Shown: piece by piece, positions 29,818-39,627 of the stretch | Position numbering within the stretch: the stretch's first letter is position 1 | Layout of the letters: every line of letters starts with the position of its first letter | NCBI GenBank assembly: GCA_015057305.1 | Contig: SVES01000005.1 | Span: 48,296-112,295, forward strand | Length of the DNA: 64,000 nt | Direction of reading: 5' to 3' | Origin: Pseudobutyrivibrio ruminis | GTDB taxonomy: Bacteria; Bacillota; Clostridia; Lachnospirales; Lachnospiraceae | Notes under the pieces: model-generated | What the model saw: the letters and a program-made list of their open reading frames with translations, nothing else | The model's database searches: none | Told to the model about the DNA's origin: nothing | Program-made: the position numbers and the translations under genes

Positions 29818-30276
29818 ATGGATTTCATTGTAGATTTATTTACAAATAAGATATTTTTAGCGCCAGCAGCCAGTTGGTTTTTTGCCCAGGTAATTAAGGT
29901 CATTATCGACTCTGCAAAATCAGGATTTTGTAAAGAAAGATTAGTTGGCGGAGGTGGAATGCCAAGCTCTCATTCCGCAACAGTAACAGGATTAATTGCA
30001 ATTACAGGTGCGACCTTTGGTGCAGATAGTTTTCAATTTGCAATGGCCTTGTTCTGGGGATTTATCGTTATTTATGATGCCCGAGGAGTTAGATATGAAA
30101 CACAAAGACAAGGAAAGGCATTGAATAATCTTAACGAGGAACGTAAAGAAGAAGGTAAGCAACCACTTGATATAATAAAATTTAAAGAGAAGCTGGGGCA
30201 TACAATTCCAGAGATTGTTGCAGGAATTGTACTTGGTATAATTTGTACAGTTGCTGTTTATCATTTGCCACTGTAG
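29818..30276 (+). CDS. Divergent PAP2 family membrane protein (YuiD-like)
   Basis: GGGGMPSSHSATVTGL; YDARGVRYETQRQGKALN; EKLGHTIPEIVAG. Confidence 0.9.
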   Translation: MDFIVDLFTNKIFLAPAASWFFAQVIKVIIDSAKSGFCKERLVGGGGMPSSHSATVTGLIAITGATFGADSFQFAMALFWGFIVIYDARGVRYETQRQGKALNNLNEERKEEGKQPLDIIKFKEKLGHTIPEIVAGIVLGIICTVAVYHLPL

Positions 30277-30302
30277 AGTTTACATTGAAAGGGGGGAATG
30301 TG

Positions 30303-31070
30303 TTGGAGAATAAAGAAGATATCGAAAAGCTAAAAGAAATGATTGAAGATTCTTCAAAAATTGTATTTTTTGGTGGAGCAGGTGTTTCTACAGAAAGCGG
30401 TATACCAGATTTTAGAAGTAAAGATGGTTTATACAATCAGCATGATGTGCGATTTGATATGTACCAGCCTGAGTATTTATTAAGCCATTCATGTTTGATG
30501 CGTGAGCCAAAGGTTTATTTTGAGTTCCACAGGCAGAAAATGGATACTAGAAATATCGAACCAAACAATGCCCATAAATACCTTGCCAAGCTTGAAGAAA
30601 AAGGAAAATTAATTGGTGTAGTTACACAAAACATTGATGGATTGCATCAAAAGGCTGGAAGTCAAAGGGTGTTTGAGATTCATGGAAGTGCTTTGAGAAA
30701 TTACTGTATGAATTGCGGAACTAGCTATCCTGTTGATTTTATATTTGATTCAGAGGATGATATTCCAAAATGTGATTATTGTGGAGGCACTGTTAGGGCA
30801 GATATTACCTTATATGAAGAAGGGTTGCCTGAGGATGCTGTACAAGGTGCAATTAATGCAATTTCGAGGGCTGATATGATGATAATTGGTGGAACATCAT
30901 TAACAGTTTATCCTGCTGCATCTTTCATTAATTATTTTAATGGTAAATACCTGGTTATTATCAATAAAAGTGATTTGTCTGTGAGAAAAGCAGAAAATAC
31001 GTTAGTAATTCATGAAAAGATAGGTCAGGTGTTTACAGAACTTGCAAAATTGCAGGGAATTGAATTGTAG
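30303..31070 (+). CDS. NAD-dependent protein deacylase (sirtuin)
   Basis: FFGGAGVSTESGIPDFRS; TQNIDGLHQKAGS; Cys zinc site; TTG 30303 (or GTG 30300) after GAAAGGGGGG. Confidence 0.93.
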   Translation: MENKEDIEKLKEMIEDSSKIVFFGGAGVSTESGIPDFRSKDGLYNQHDVRFDMYQPEYLLSHSCLMREPKVYFEFHRQKMDTRNIEPNNAHKYLAKLEEKGKLIGVVTQNIDGLHQKAGSQRVFEIHGSALRNYCMNCGTSYPVDFIFDSEDDIPKCDYCGGTVRADITLYEEGLPEDAVQGAINAISRADMMIIGGTSLTVYPAASFINYFNGKYLVIINKSDLSVRKAENTLVIHEKIGQVFTELAKLQGIEL

Positions 31071-31216
31071 ATTTAGAAAATTATTTACAATAAATAACAA
31101 TTAAGCCTTGAAAAAAGCGCAATTTCATGCTAATATCTTAATTCGTGGTATAAAACATTATATCCTTGCTAGGCTGGTTATCCAGTTTGGCCAATAGACC
31201 AAAAGGAGGTATAAGC

Positions 31217-31507
31217 ATGAATAAGTACGAATTAGCACTCGTTGTTAATGCGAAGATCGAAGACGATGCAAGAACTGCCACTGTTGAAAAGGCAAAGGAG
31301 TACATCACTCGCTTTGGTGGTCAGATCACAGACGTCGATGATTGGGGCAAGAAGAGACTTGCTTATGACATTCAGAAGATGAATGAAGGATTCTATTACT
31401 TCATCCACTTTGATGCTGAGGCAGGCGTACCTGCACAGATCGAAGAGAATGTTCGCATCATGGACAACGTACTTCGTTTCTTATGCGTTAGAGCTGACGA
31501 GGCTTAA
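31217..31507 (+). CDS. rpsF: 30S ribosomal protein S6
   Basis: MNKYELALVVNAKIEDD; RBS AAAGGAGG; ORF-track start 31166 is too early. Confidence 0.96.
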   Translation: MNKYELALVVNAKIEDDARTATVEKAKEYITRFGGQITDVDDWGKKRLAYDIQKMNEGFYYFIHFDAEAGVPAQIEENVRIMDNVLRFLCVRADEA

Positions 31508-31534
31508 TAGTATAAGACAAGGAGATTAATTATT

Positions 31535-31972
31535 ATGAATAAAGTAATTCTTATGGGACGTCTCACTAGAGATCCAGAGGTTCGTTACGGTGGAGCAAAC
31601 AACAGCGCTGTTGCAAGATTCTCTCTTGCAGTTGATCGTAGATTTAAGAGAGAGGGCGATGAGCAGACAGCTGATTTTATCAACTGTGTAGCTTTTGGCA
31701 AGACAGCAGAGTTTCTTGAGAAATATGCTCGCAAGGGCACAAAGTTCGTTGTTGAGGGTCGTATTCAGACTGGCTCTTACACAAACAAAGAAGGACAGAA
31801 GGTTTACACCACTGATGTAGTTTGCGAGAATGTCGAGTTCGCAGAGAGCAAGAATTCTCAGAGCGGCGGAAGCAGCTTCGACGGTGGCGCAGGTTTCGCA
31901 CCAAGCTCTGACGCAGGCGACGGCTTCATGAATATCCCTGATGGAATTGACGAGGAATTACCGTTCAATTAA
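31535..31972 (+). CDS. ssb: Single-stranded DNA-binding protein
   Basis: MNKVILMGRLTRDPEVRYG; C-terminal DGIDEELPFN. Confidence 0.97.
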   Translation: MNKVILMGRLTRDPEVRYGGANNSAVARFSLAVDRRFKREGDEQTADFINCVAFGKTAEFLEKYARKGTKFVVEGRIQTGSYTNKEGQKVYTTDVVCENVEFAESKNSQSGGSSFDGGAGFAPSSDAGDGFMNIPDGIDEELPFN

Positions 31973-31987
31973 GTAGGAGGTTAAATC

Positions 31988-32242
31988 ATGGCTTTTAATA
32001 AGACAGGCGATGGTCAGCAGAGAAGAAGACCAATGCATAGAAGAAAGAAAGTCTGTGTTTTCTGTGGTAAAGATAACGTTATCGACTACAAGGATACAGC
32101 AAAGCTTAAGAAGTATATTTCTGAGCGTGGAAAGATTCTTCCACGTCGTATCACAGGCACATGTGCTAAGCACCAGAGAGCTCTTACAGTAGCTATCAAG
32201 CGTGCTCGTCACGTTGCACTTATGCCATACGTACAGGATTAA
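31988..32242 (+). CDS. rpsR: 30S ribosomal protein S18
   Basis: [15 protein letters not shown]...[27 protein letters not shown]. Confidence 0.97.
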   Translation: MAFNKTGDGQQRRRPMHRRKKVCVFCGKDNVIDYKDTAKLKKYISERGKILPRRITGTCAKHQRALTVAIKRARHVALMPYVQD

Positions 32243-32257
32243 TTCTTGAACTAATAA

Positions 32258-32297
32258 GACACTATTTGGAGTCAAATCCGAATGGTGTCTTTTTTTT
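32258..32297 (+). terminator. Terminator after rpsR
   Basis: AAGACACTATT...AATGGTGTCTTTTTTTT. Confidence 0.85.
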
Positions 32298-32329
32298 ATT
32301 TAAAGATTTTATTGAATTTATTGTAAATT

Positions 32330-32353
32330 GACGGGTAATACGCCCGTCTTTTT
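32330..32353 (+). terminator. Second short terminator-like hairpin
   Basis: GACGGG taatacg CCCGTC TTTTTCTT. Confidence 0.65.
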
Positions 32354-32452
32354 CTTTGAAATCCTTTGAAATCAGTTACTGTCGTTATATATGGACACAT
32401 GTATTCTTCATAATAGTAAGCATGGACAAGCTATCTTATCTAGGAGGAAGAA

Positions 32453-33112
32453 ATGACGATATTAGTAGATTATGAAAATGTAACAAATCATAATGGACTC
32501 AAAGGATTAGAGTATGTGAATGATAAGGACACCTTGATGATATTTTATTCTGTCGCGTGTAAGAGTATTAGAAAGGGGGACGTAAACTTAATTGAGCAAA
32601 GTGGTTGCAAGTGGAGCGCATATAAGTTACAAGCTCCTGGAAAGAATGCATTAGATTTTTATATATCAGTACAGGCTGGAATACTAGCTGAGCAGGGAGA
32701 AAGACATATTGCCATTATTAGTAACGACAAAGGCTTTAAGGCAGTTGTTGATTTTGTAAACATAAAATATAAATCAGATGGCATGATTATTGTTAAGGCA
32801 CCAACAATTGAAGCTGCAATTTCTGCTATGAATGATCCTGATGATAGTAAGCGAAAAGCTATTGTAGATTCAAAAATGGCATTATTAAATATAGAAGAAG
32901 AGTTTGCCAAATATCAGGAAAAAGAGAGACTTTGTAAAAAAATAAAATATGCGTTTGATGATACAGATTATGAAAATCTTGTTGATGAAATAATATCGTT
33001 TGTATCTATACATGATAAAGTTCAGAAAAAGCAAATGTATGCAGATTCTATGCATGTATTTGGAAGAGATAGCGGAAGAGAAATTTATAATATTATCAAA
33101 GAAGTGGTATAA
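32453..33112 (+). CDS. PIN-like domain protein (PIN7/NYN-like)
   Basis: 219 aa; ILVDYENVTN, NALDFYISVQAGILAEQ, IAIISNDKGFKAVVDF acidic motifs. Confidence 0.7.
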   Translation: MTILVDYENVTNHNGLKGLEYVNDKDTLMIFYSVACKSIRKGDVNLIEQSGCKWSAYKLQAPGKNALDFYISVQAGILAEQGERHIAIISNDKGFKAVVDFVNIKYKSDGMIIVKAPTIEAAISAMNDPDDSKRKAIVDSKMALLNIEEEFAKYQEKERLCKKIKYAFDDTDYENLVDEIISFVSIHDKVQKKQMYADSMHVFGRDSGREIYNIIKEVV

Positions 33113-33242
33113 AAAGTAGTTTAATAGGCAAGAACAGATAATCATTTTATGTTCTTATACCATAGATTCAATGGTGGTATGAAGTTTTTTTCATATAATA
33201 TCTATACAAAATATTAACAGAATGAATAAGGAGCTGTACATA

Positions 33243-34322
33243 ATGACTCAAGGAAAATTAATATATGTAGATAAAAATAAGGTATTTCATGGTACAGGAA
33301 TATTTGGATACGACATGTATCCAAATGATTACAAAGGGTATGGTGACGATATTATAACATGCTTCACATACACAGCTGATTGGAATGAAGATATGTTTTA
33401 TGAATTTGTTAAAACATTGCACAAAAAGAATTTTAAAGATATGGACTATGATTATGAGGATTCAATGTATTTTGGATATAGTATAAATGGATGTTACGAC
33501 ATAAGAAATAATTGGATTGATTACATATATCTTATAAATGACTCTGGTGATTCGATTAAGTGTATAACTGAAAACGGGGAAAAGTCAATACCAAAAGATA
33601 GTCTGTGTGTGATTTCGTTTCAAAATGTAAAAGAAATATATAACCATGTTAAGGAGCCTTTCAAAATTGAATTTAATGAAAGGAGCTTAAATATAATTAT
33701 AGATGCATTAGATTTTTATACAAGAATGTATTTAGGTCAATATGACAGCATAGATAGAATGCTTAAGATGTATTATTTTGATAGTGAATATGATTTTACA
33801 CGGAGAGAATTGTATACTGCTGCACGAAGTATTATGTTCAAAAATACTGATATAGAATATTGGGGATTGGATGGAAGTTTAGGAATTTACACGGATATAA
33901 CGGATATGCGAGGAAAAAATGCATATGACATAAAACAATGTATTAGACATAGTTTTGCTTGGTGTAAGAGACCAGAAGGAGGACATGCTGTCGATTTTGA
34001 CCCACCACTTATTTCTGGAAATATTGGAGAAGTAAAATGTGAAAGTGCTGAGACTAAAGGAGAAGTTATAACAACGGCTTATTTAGCTGGTGAGCAGGTA
34101 CTTATAATTATGCATGCAATTAAGATATTTATTTTATTGTTAAATATAGATATAGCTGGAGTTTTTAGAGAATATACAGATAGTGAAGTAGTGGAAGAAA
34201 TAATTAAAGTGGCTGAAAAACTATATGATAGAAGAAAGATTAAAGAAAACTACCCTAAAGATTTTATGTTAGACATTGAAGAATTAAGAATTTATATTAT
34301 TGGAAATAGTAAAAAAGAATAA
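33243..34322 (+). CDS. Hypothetical protein
   Basis: ~359 aa; AATAAGGAGCT RBS before ATG 33243; no recognised family. Confidence 0.7.
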   Translation: MTQGKLIYVDKNKVFHGTGIFGYDMYPNDYKGYGDDIITCFTYTADWNEDMFYEFVKTLHKKNFKDMDYDYEDSMYFGYSINGCYDIRNNWIDYIYLINDSGDSIKCITENGEKSIPKDSLCVISFQNVKEIYNHVKEPFKIEFNERSLNIIIDALDFYTRMYLGQYDSIDRMLKMYYFDSEYDFTRRELYTAARSIMFKNTDIEYWGLDGSLGIYTDITDMRGKNAYDIKQCIRHSFAWCKRPEGGHAVDFDPPLISGNIGEVKCESAETKGEVITTAYLAGEQVLIIMHAIKIFILLLNIDIAGVFREYTDSEVVEEIIKVAEKLYDRRKIKENYPKDFMLDIEELRIYIIGNSKKE

Positions 34323-34509
34323 TATCTGAAAAAATATACACTGCATTTTGCGTTGCTGCATACGGAACGGATAATACTTAGAAGAAATACGATATGGAAG
34401 TTCAGAGAGCAGACAAAGCTATTAAAAAATATAAAAATAGATTGTGAGTAACCTAATATCTAGTTATAATAGAAGTAGGAATTCCCTACTTTTTAAAGGA
34501 GGTGTTATT

Positions 34510-34785
34510 ATGGCAAGTACAGTATTTGTAAATGATGCAAAGGTAATGTCCAAAGGACAGGTCACTATACCTAAGAATGTAAGAGCAGCCTTGGGCATTG
34601 AGACTGGAGATAGGGTGACTTTTATAGTTGAAGGAAATGAAGTTAAAGTTGTTAATTCGGCCGTATATGCATTAAAAAGGTTCCAAGAGCAAATGAAGGG
34701 TGAAGCTTCAAAGGCGGGATTATTATCTGAGGAAGATGTTGCAAACTGGATTACTGCATCACGTAGGGAGGAAAATGCTGAGTGA
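34510..34785 (+). CDS. AbrB/SpoVT-fold antitoxin (VapB/MazE type)
   Basis: VMSKGQVTIPKNVRAALGIETGDRVTFIVEGNEVKV; RBS AAAGGAGG; ORF track opens at 34444. Confidence 0.9.
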   Translation: MASTVFVNDAKVMSKGQVTIPKNVRAALGIETGDRVTFIVEGNEVKVVNSAVYALKRFQEQMKGEASKAGLLSEEDVANWITASRREENAE

Positions 34786-35183
34786 GAGTGATGATTGATA
34801 CAAACATTTTTATTTCAGCAGCGTTATTTCCTAATGGGAAAGTAGCTCAGGCATTGAGAAAGGCACTAACTTATCCATATCAACCTATAACTTGTGACTA
34901 TGTTGTTGATGAACTTCATAGAAAGTTTCAAGAAAAATTTCCAGATAGATTAGTGGAACTAGAGGCGTTTTTGTATGTTGCTTTACAGTCGATAAAAGTT
35001 GTCAAAACTCCAAAAAAAATGAATGCAGCAGAATTAAAAATACGAGATGTTAAGGATAGACCAATACTTAGAGCAGCACTAAATGCGCATGCGGACTTAT
35101 TCTTGACGGGCGATAAGGATTTTTTAGAAGCAGCGGTTGAAGATCCAAGAATTATAAACGTAGCTAATTTTTTGGAAATGTAA
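34782..35183 (+). CDS. PIN-domain toxin (VapC-like)
   Basis: MRVMIDTNIFISAAL; CDYVVDELHRK; DVKDRPILRAAL; FLTGDKDFLE; overlaps antitoxin gene. Confidence 0.9.
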   Translation: MRVMIDTNIFISAALFPNGKVAQALRKALTYPYQPITCDYVVDELHRKFQEKFPDRLVELEAFLYVALQSIKVVKTPKKMNAAELKIRDVKDRPILRAALNAHADLFLTGDKDFLEAAVEDPRIINVANFLEM

Positions 35184-35196
35184 ATTGATATAATAG

Positions 35197-35230
35197 AGCA
35201 TTACTATTCATGATAGTAGTGCTTTTTTTA
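35197..35230 (+). terminator. Terminator after the vapC-like gene
   Basis: AGCATTACTAT/ATAGTAGTGCT then TTTTTTT. Confidence 0.85.
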
Positions 35231-35666
35231 TTTATAAAGGTTGTCATAGCGACAAACTTTTGTTGTCGGTTCATACATCGAACCACGAGGTATTACTGGG
35301 TATTATAAAGAAGTCAAGAGGACAAACCGGTTTGCCAAAGACATACATCAGATTCAATAGGAGGAATAAGAGTATGGCTGAGGCTAATGTATTAGAAAAT
35401 ATGCAGGTTTAACACCTGAGAAAAGAGTGGATTATATCTGTAAGAATTATTCGAGATTTACAGGAATCATTTAGAGCTATACACAAAGAATATCATTAAT
35501 GGTTTTGAATAACTTTCGCATATTATATAAAATCATCTGTGAGTTGATTTGTCCAAATCTCACCTTTTTTACACATTTGGACAAAAGACTATTGAATGAC
35601 ATGTACAATATATAAATAGGCAAAACACTTGAAATATAAAATTATAATGCTAATATTAAATCAAAG

Positions 35667-35716
35667 AACGGACTCGACCCACTGCTGGATAGCGGAGGGC
35701 CCAGAGTCCTTTTCTT
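35667..35716 (+). terminator. Compact GC-rich terminator-like hairpin just upstream of the capA-like gene
   Basis: GGACTC-GA-[CCCACTGCT-GGAT-AGCGGAGGG]-CCCA-GAGTCC-TTTTCTTTT; ends 12 bp before ATG 35728. Confidence 0.75.
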
Positions 35717-35727
35717 TTGTATAAAGG

Positions 35728-36861
35728 ATGAATAACACTATGAAAAAGAAACTAACTATTCTCATACTGGCGTGTATTACAATTCAAGCCTGTGGTATAA
35801 AAGAATCATCAGTAGAAGAAACACAGTTCCCGCAACATGAAGATGTTCCTAATGCTCAGGTGGAAGAAGCTGTAGTTGAAGATAGTGGCGCCTATGATTT
35901 CACCTTGTGTTTTGCTGGCGATATCAATTTTGATGAAAATTGGGCTACAACACAGTACCTTAATACCTGCGAAAACGGGATAAAAGATTGTATCTCACCA
36001 GAGTTGATAAGCACCATGCAGCAGGCGGATATAATGTGGATAAATAACGAGTTCACCTACAGTGACCGTGGAGAACCATTGCCAGTAAAAGCTTACACAT
36101 TCAGGGCAAATTCAGATAGGGTGGAGAACTTGAAAGAGCTTGGGGTAGATATAGTTGGTCTTGCAAATAATCATATATATGATTACGGGGCAGAAGCTTT
36201 GCTTGATACTATGGACACACTAGACAAAGCTGAAATACCTTATGTGGGCGCCGGTCATAACATAAAAGAAGCCAGTGAACCTGTTTATATGGAGATACAG
36301 GGCAAGACTATAGCCTTTGTAGCAGCTTCAAGGGCAGAGAAAAATAAGATGACACCCCAGGCAACCGATACAGAGCCAGGCATACTTAGGTGTTATGACA
36401 CAACTCTTTTTGACGAAGAAATTAAAGAAGCAGATGCAAATGCTGATATTGTGGTGGCATTGCCTCATTGGGGCACAGAATATTCCACAGAGCTAGAAAC
36501 TGTGCAGCCGCAAACTGCCCACGAATATATAGATGCAGGTGCGGATGCAATAATCGGCGCGCATACCCATTGCCTCCAAGGCTTTGAATATTATAAGGAT
36601 GTACCTATTATCTACAGTCTTGGAAACTTTTGGTTCAACGAAAAGACGCTAGATACCATGCTTATCACACTTCATTGCTATGGAGATAATGATGAGGAAA
36701 ATATGGACGTTATCATCACGCCAGCATTGCAAGCAAACTGCACAACACAGTATGTGGCAGATGAAGCAAAGCAGCGTCAGCTGTATGATAGACTTGAAAG
36801 CATATCAGTAAATGCGCAAATAAGCGATGACGGAATTATTACACAGGAAAAGACAGAATAG
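35728..36861 (+). CDS. CapA family (poly-gamma-glutamate synthesis-like) lipoprotein
   Basis: Lipobox-like IQACG; FAGDINFDENW; VGLANNHIYDYG; PHWGTEY; GAHTHCLQG. Confidence 0.9.
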   Translation: MNNTMKKKLTILILACITIQACGIKESSVEETQFPQHEDVPNAQVEEAVVEDSGAYDFTLCFAGDINFDENWATTQYLNTCENGIKDCISPELISTMQQADIMWINNEFTYSDRGEPLPVKAYTFRANSDRVENLKELGVDIVGLANNHIYDYGAEALLDTMDTLDKAEIPYVGAGHNIKEASEPVYMEIQGKTIAFVAASRAEKNKMTPQATDTEPGILRCYDTTLFDEEIKEADANADIVVALPHWGTEYSTELETVQPQTAHEYIDAGADAIIGAHTHCLQGFEYYKDVPIIYSLGNFWFNEKTLDTMLITLHCYGDNDEENMDVIITPALQANCTTQYVADEAKQRQLYDRLESISVNAQISDDGIITQEKTE

Positions 36862-36870
36862 AGGAGAATT

Positions 36871-37989
36871 TTGAAAATGAAAAAAGCAGTGTATGCTCTT
36901 ATTAGTGCAAGCATAGCATTTGCCTTGCAAGGATGCGGAGAAGAAAAAACAGGTTTACTGGAGAACGATGTAAAAGAAAAATCAACGGTAGAAAGTGACA
37001 GTACCGAAGACATAACGAATGGAACTGAAGGCATTATTAAACTAGAAGAAGGCGAAAATGAGTATACTGAAGCAGTCTATGAATTTGCCTCATCAGTCGA
37101 TGAGATTCAAGGCGAACAATTTGCAAGTTATCTTGTGGATTTTGATGAAAATGGCAAAAATGAGGCATTTGTTTTGTGTGGGCATCAGGATGAAGAGGAT
37201 GAAACTCGTTGGTATTCATCCACAGTGTGGTTTGTAAATGAAAGTTTAGAGGTAGAACAGCTATTTAGCTGGTATGATCCGAATATTACATATTATGTCG
37301 AAGAAGAATTTAAAGACGTTGATGGAGAAAAATGCTTCTATCTTAGCGGTTATAATACTTTTGATGATGCACCCTTTAGCTATATGTATATGCTCAAAGA
37401 TGGTTCAATAGTAGATGTAACCGAAGATATAAACGGTGAAGATACTGCTTTCCAATCAAAGTATACCAAAGAAGAGCTTGAAGCAATGACACCACAGGAG
37501 CTATTTGATGCCTTCTGCAATGGCGAAATCCAGGCAGAGTTCACTGACATAGATGGCAACACAGGGTATATTGATGCTAGAGACTGGGGCTGGTCTGAGG
37601 AAGACATGAATGATTACCAGAAAGTATTAGACCCATATGATGTAGATAATGATGGAGAATTAGAATATATAATTGATACATTATACGGAATTATGTGTTT
37701 TGATTGCAAAGATGGAAAGGTTACCATGTTTGCAGATGGAGAAGGAACTGCTGCATATAGCAGCTATATAACCTATAACAATGCCACATGGATTGTGTAC
37801 CAGGATACAATGCATTCCGGTCGCTGCATGTATCAGCTGTATAAATTTAATGGCGATCTTCAAATAGAGGATTCTATGAATTTGTATTGGAACGAAGACG
37901 AAGATGGAAATATCTTGTATTATTGTAATGATGAAGAAATATCTGAAGAAACTTATAATGATATTTACAGTGATATTTTTGGAGAGTAA
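36871..37989 (+). CDS. Hypothetical lipoprotein
   Basis: Signal peptide with lipobox FALQGCGEE; Asp/Glu-rich. Confidence 0.8.
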   Translation: MKMKKAVYALISASIAFALQGCGEEKTGLLENDVKEKSTVESDSTEDITNGTEGIIKLEEGENEYTEAVYEFASSVDEIQGEQFASYLVDFDENGKNEAFVLCGHQDEEDETRWYSSTVWFVNESLEVEQLFSWYDPNITYYVEEEFKDVDGEKCFYLSGYNTFDDAPFSYMYMLKDGSIVDVTEDINGEDTAFQSKYTKEELEAMTPQELFDAFCNGEIQAEFTDIDGNTGYIDARDWGWSEEDMNDYQKVLDPYDVDNDGELEYIIDTLYGIMCFDCKDGKVTMFADGEGTAAYSSYITYNNATWIVYQDTMHSGRCMYQLYKFNGDLQIEDSMNLYWNEDEDGNILYYCNDEEISEETYNDIYSDIFGE

Positions 37990-38035
37990 TCAAAGAAATT
38001 GAATTTGATGGGATGTAGCAAAGGAGGCTAATAAC

Positions 38036-38664
38036 ATGAAAGTATTAATGATTAATGGTTCACCACATGCAAATGGTAATACATCAATTGCTTTGCATGA
38101 AATGGAAAAAGAGTTTGAAAAGAATGGCATAGAAGTTGAGATGTTACATATCGGAACCAAGGATATTCGTGGATGTATAGCATGTGGAAAATGCGGGGAA
38201 CTGGGCAAGTGTGTTTTTGATGATGTAGTAAATGAAGCGGCAATAAAGTTTGAGGAGGCAGATGGTCTTGTTGTAGGCTCGCCAGTCTATTATGCATCTG
38301 CTAACGCTACTACATCGCTTTTCTTGATAGACTGTTCTACAGCAGCAATTTCGACAAAACCATGAAGGTAGGAGCAAGTGTAGTAGTTGCAAGACGTGGC
38401 GGAACATCAGCCACTTTCGATGAGCTGAATAAGTATTTCACGATTAGCGGAATGCCAGTAGCATCAAGTCAGTATTGGAATAATGTATTTGGTAGAGCAC
38501 AGGGTGATGCAGCAGGCGATGCTGAGGGACTTTATAATATGCGTGTTTTGGCGCGAAATATGTCATTTCTTATAAAGAGTATAGCTCTTGGAAAAGAAAA
38601 ATATGGTATGCCAGAGACAGAGGAGCATGCCTGGACACATTTCGTGAGGGAAGATTTATTATAG
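38036..38664 (+). pseudogene. NADPH-dependent FMN reductase / flavodoxin-like protein, frameshifted
   Basis: ORFs 38036-38365 and 38362-38664 are two halves of one family; restoring 1 nt near 38321-38325 gives ...TTSLFLDRLFYSSNFDKTMKVGASVVVARRGG... Confidence 0.85.
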
Positions 38665-38703
38665 AATAGGGCAAAAATTAATACACACTAAAAGGAAAAT
38701 GAT

Positions 38704-39252
38704 ATGACAGAATTGCAAACAGGTCGACCAGTGGATATTACTGGAAGACTTGAAAGAGAAATTAGAGTATACGATTATTTAGATAAACTAGGGATAGAAT
38801 ACAAGCGTGTGGATCACGAAGCAGCAAACACAATGGAAGCTTGCGCCGAAGTTGATAAGGTTCTTGGTACATTGATGTGTAAGAACTTGTTCCTTTGCAA
38901 TAGGCAGAAGACAAACTTTTATTTGTTGTTAATGCCAGGGGATAAAAAGTTTAAAACAAAGGAGCTTTCAAAGCAGATAAATTCTGCCAGACTATCATTT
39001 GCTGAGCCCGAGGATATGTTGAAATACCTGGATATTGAACCAGGTTCTGTTAGTGTAATGGGGCTTATGAATGATAAGGACCACAACGTTCAACTTTTGA
39101 TAGATGAAGATGTGAAAAATAGCGAATTTATAGGCTGCCATCCATGCGTAAATACATCTAGCCTAAGGATAACAACTAAGGATATTTTCGATGTATTCCT
39201 TCCAGCTGTAGGTTATATGCCAATAGAAGTACATTTGACAGGTGAAGATTAA
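38704..39252 (+). CDS. Prolyl-tRNA synthetase-associated (YbaK/ProX) editing-domain protein
   Basis: YDYLDKLGIEYKRVDHEAANTMEAC; CKNLFLCNRQKTNFYLLLMPGDKKF. Confidence 0.88.
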   Translation: MTELQTGRPVDITGRLEREIRVYDYLDKLGIEYKRVDHEAANTMEACAEVDKVLGTLMCKNLFLCNRQKTNFYLLLMPGDKKFKTKELSKQINSARLSFAEPEDMLKYLDIEPGSVSVMGLMNDKDHNVQLLIDEDVKNSEFIGCHPCVNTSSLRITTKDIFDVFLPAVGYMPIEVHLTGED

Positions 39253-39289
39253 GCCCAGCTGTAAAATAGAAAAGGAATTTGGGAAGACA

Positions 39290-39559
39290 ATGAATAGATT
39301 TGAAGTAATGTACTTGGCAGTTATGAATATTTTAGGCTTTATGGCTATGGGAATAGATAAAAAAAGAGCCATCAACAAAGAGTGGCGCATCTCAGAAAAG
39401 ACGCTATTCTTACTCAGCATACTAGGTGGTAGTATAGGAACTTGGTCAGGAATGTATCTATTTCATCATAAGACAAAGCACTGGTATTTTGTAATTGGCA
39501 TGCCAGCGATACTGATAGCTCAAATAGTTATTGTTGTATATTATGGCACAGCTAGATAA
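39290..39559 (+). CDS. DUF1294 family membrane protein
   Basis: MGIDKKRAINKEWRISEKTLFLLSILGGSIGTWSGMYLFHHKTKH. Confidence 0.88.
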   Translation: MNRFEVMYLAVMNILGFMAMGIDKKRAINKEWRISEKTLFLLSILGGSIGTWSGMYLFHHKTKHWYFVIGMPAILIAQIVIVVYYGTAR

Positions 39560-39627
39560 TGATGGGCAGGAAACCACAGAATGTGGTAGAATATGAACCA
39601 GAAAGTAAAAGAAAGAAGGTAAATATA

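Noticed and set aside
31105-31210. rpsF leader RNA (S6:S18 autoregulatory motif)
   Set aside because: A small CTGG/CCAG hairpin exists upstream of rpsF, but I could not confirm the diagnostic CCG-bulge; needs a covariance-model search
34340-34446. Broken frame AFCVAAYGTDNT*KKYDMEVQRADKAIKKYKNRL
   Set aside because: Looks like a gene remnant but too short and interrupted to assign
35374-35500. Short ORF MAEANVLENMQV* and overlapping frame YAGLTPEKRVDYICKNYSRFTGII*
   Set aside because: Possible decayed gene, but no recognisable family and frames are broken
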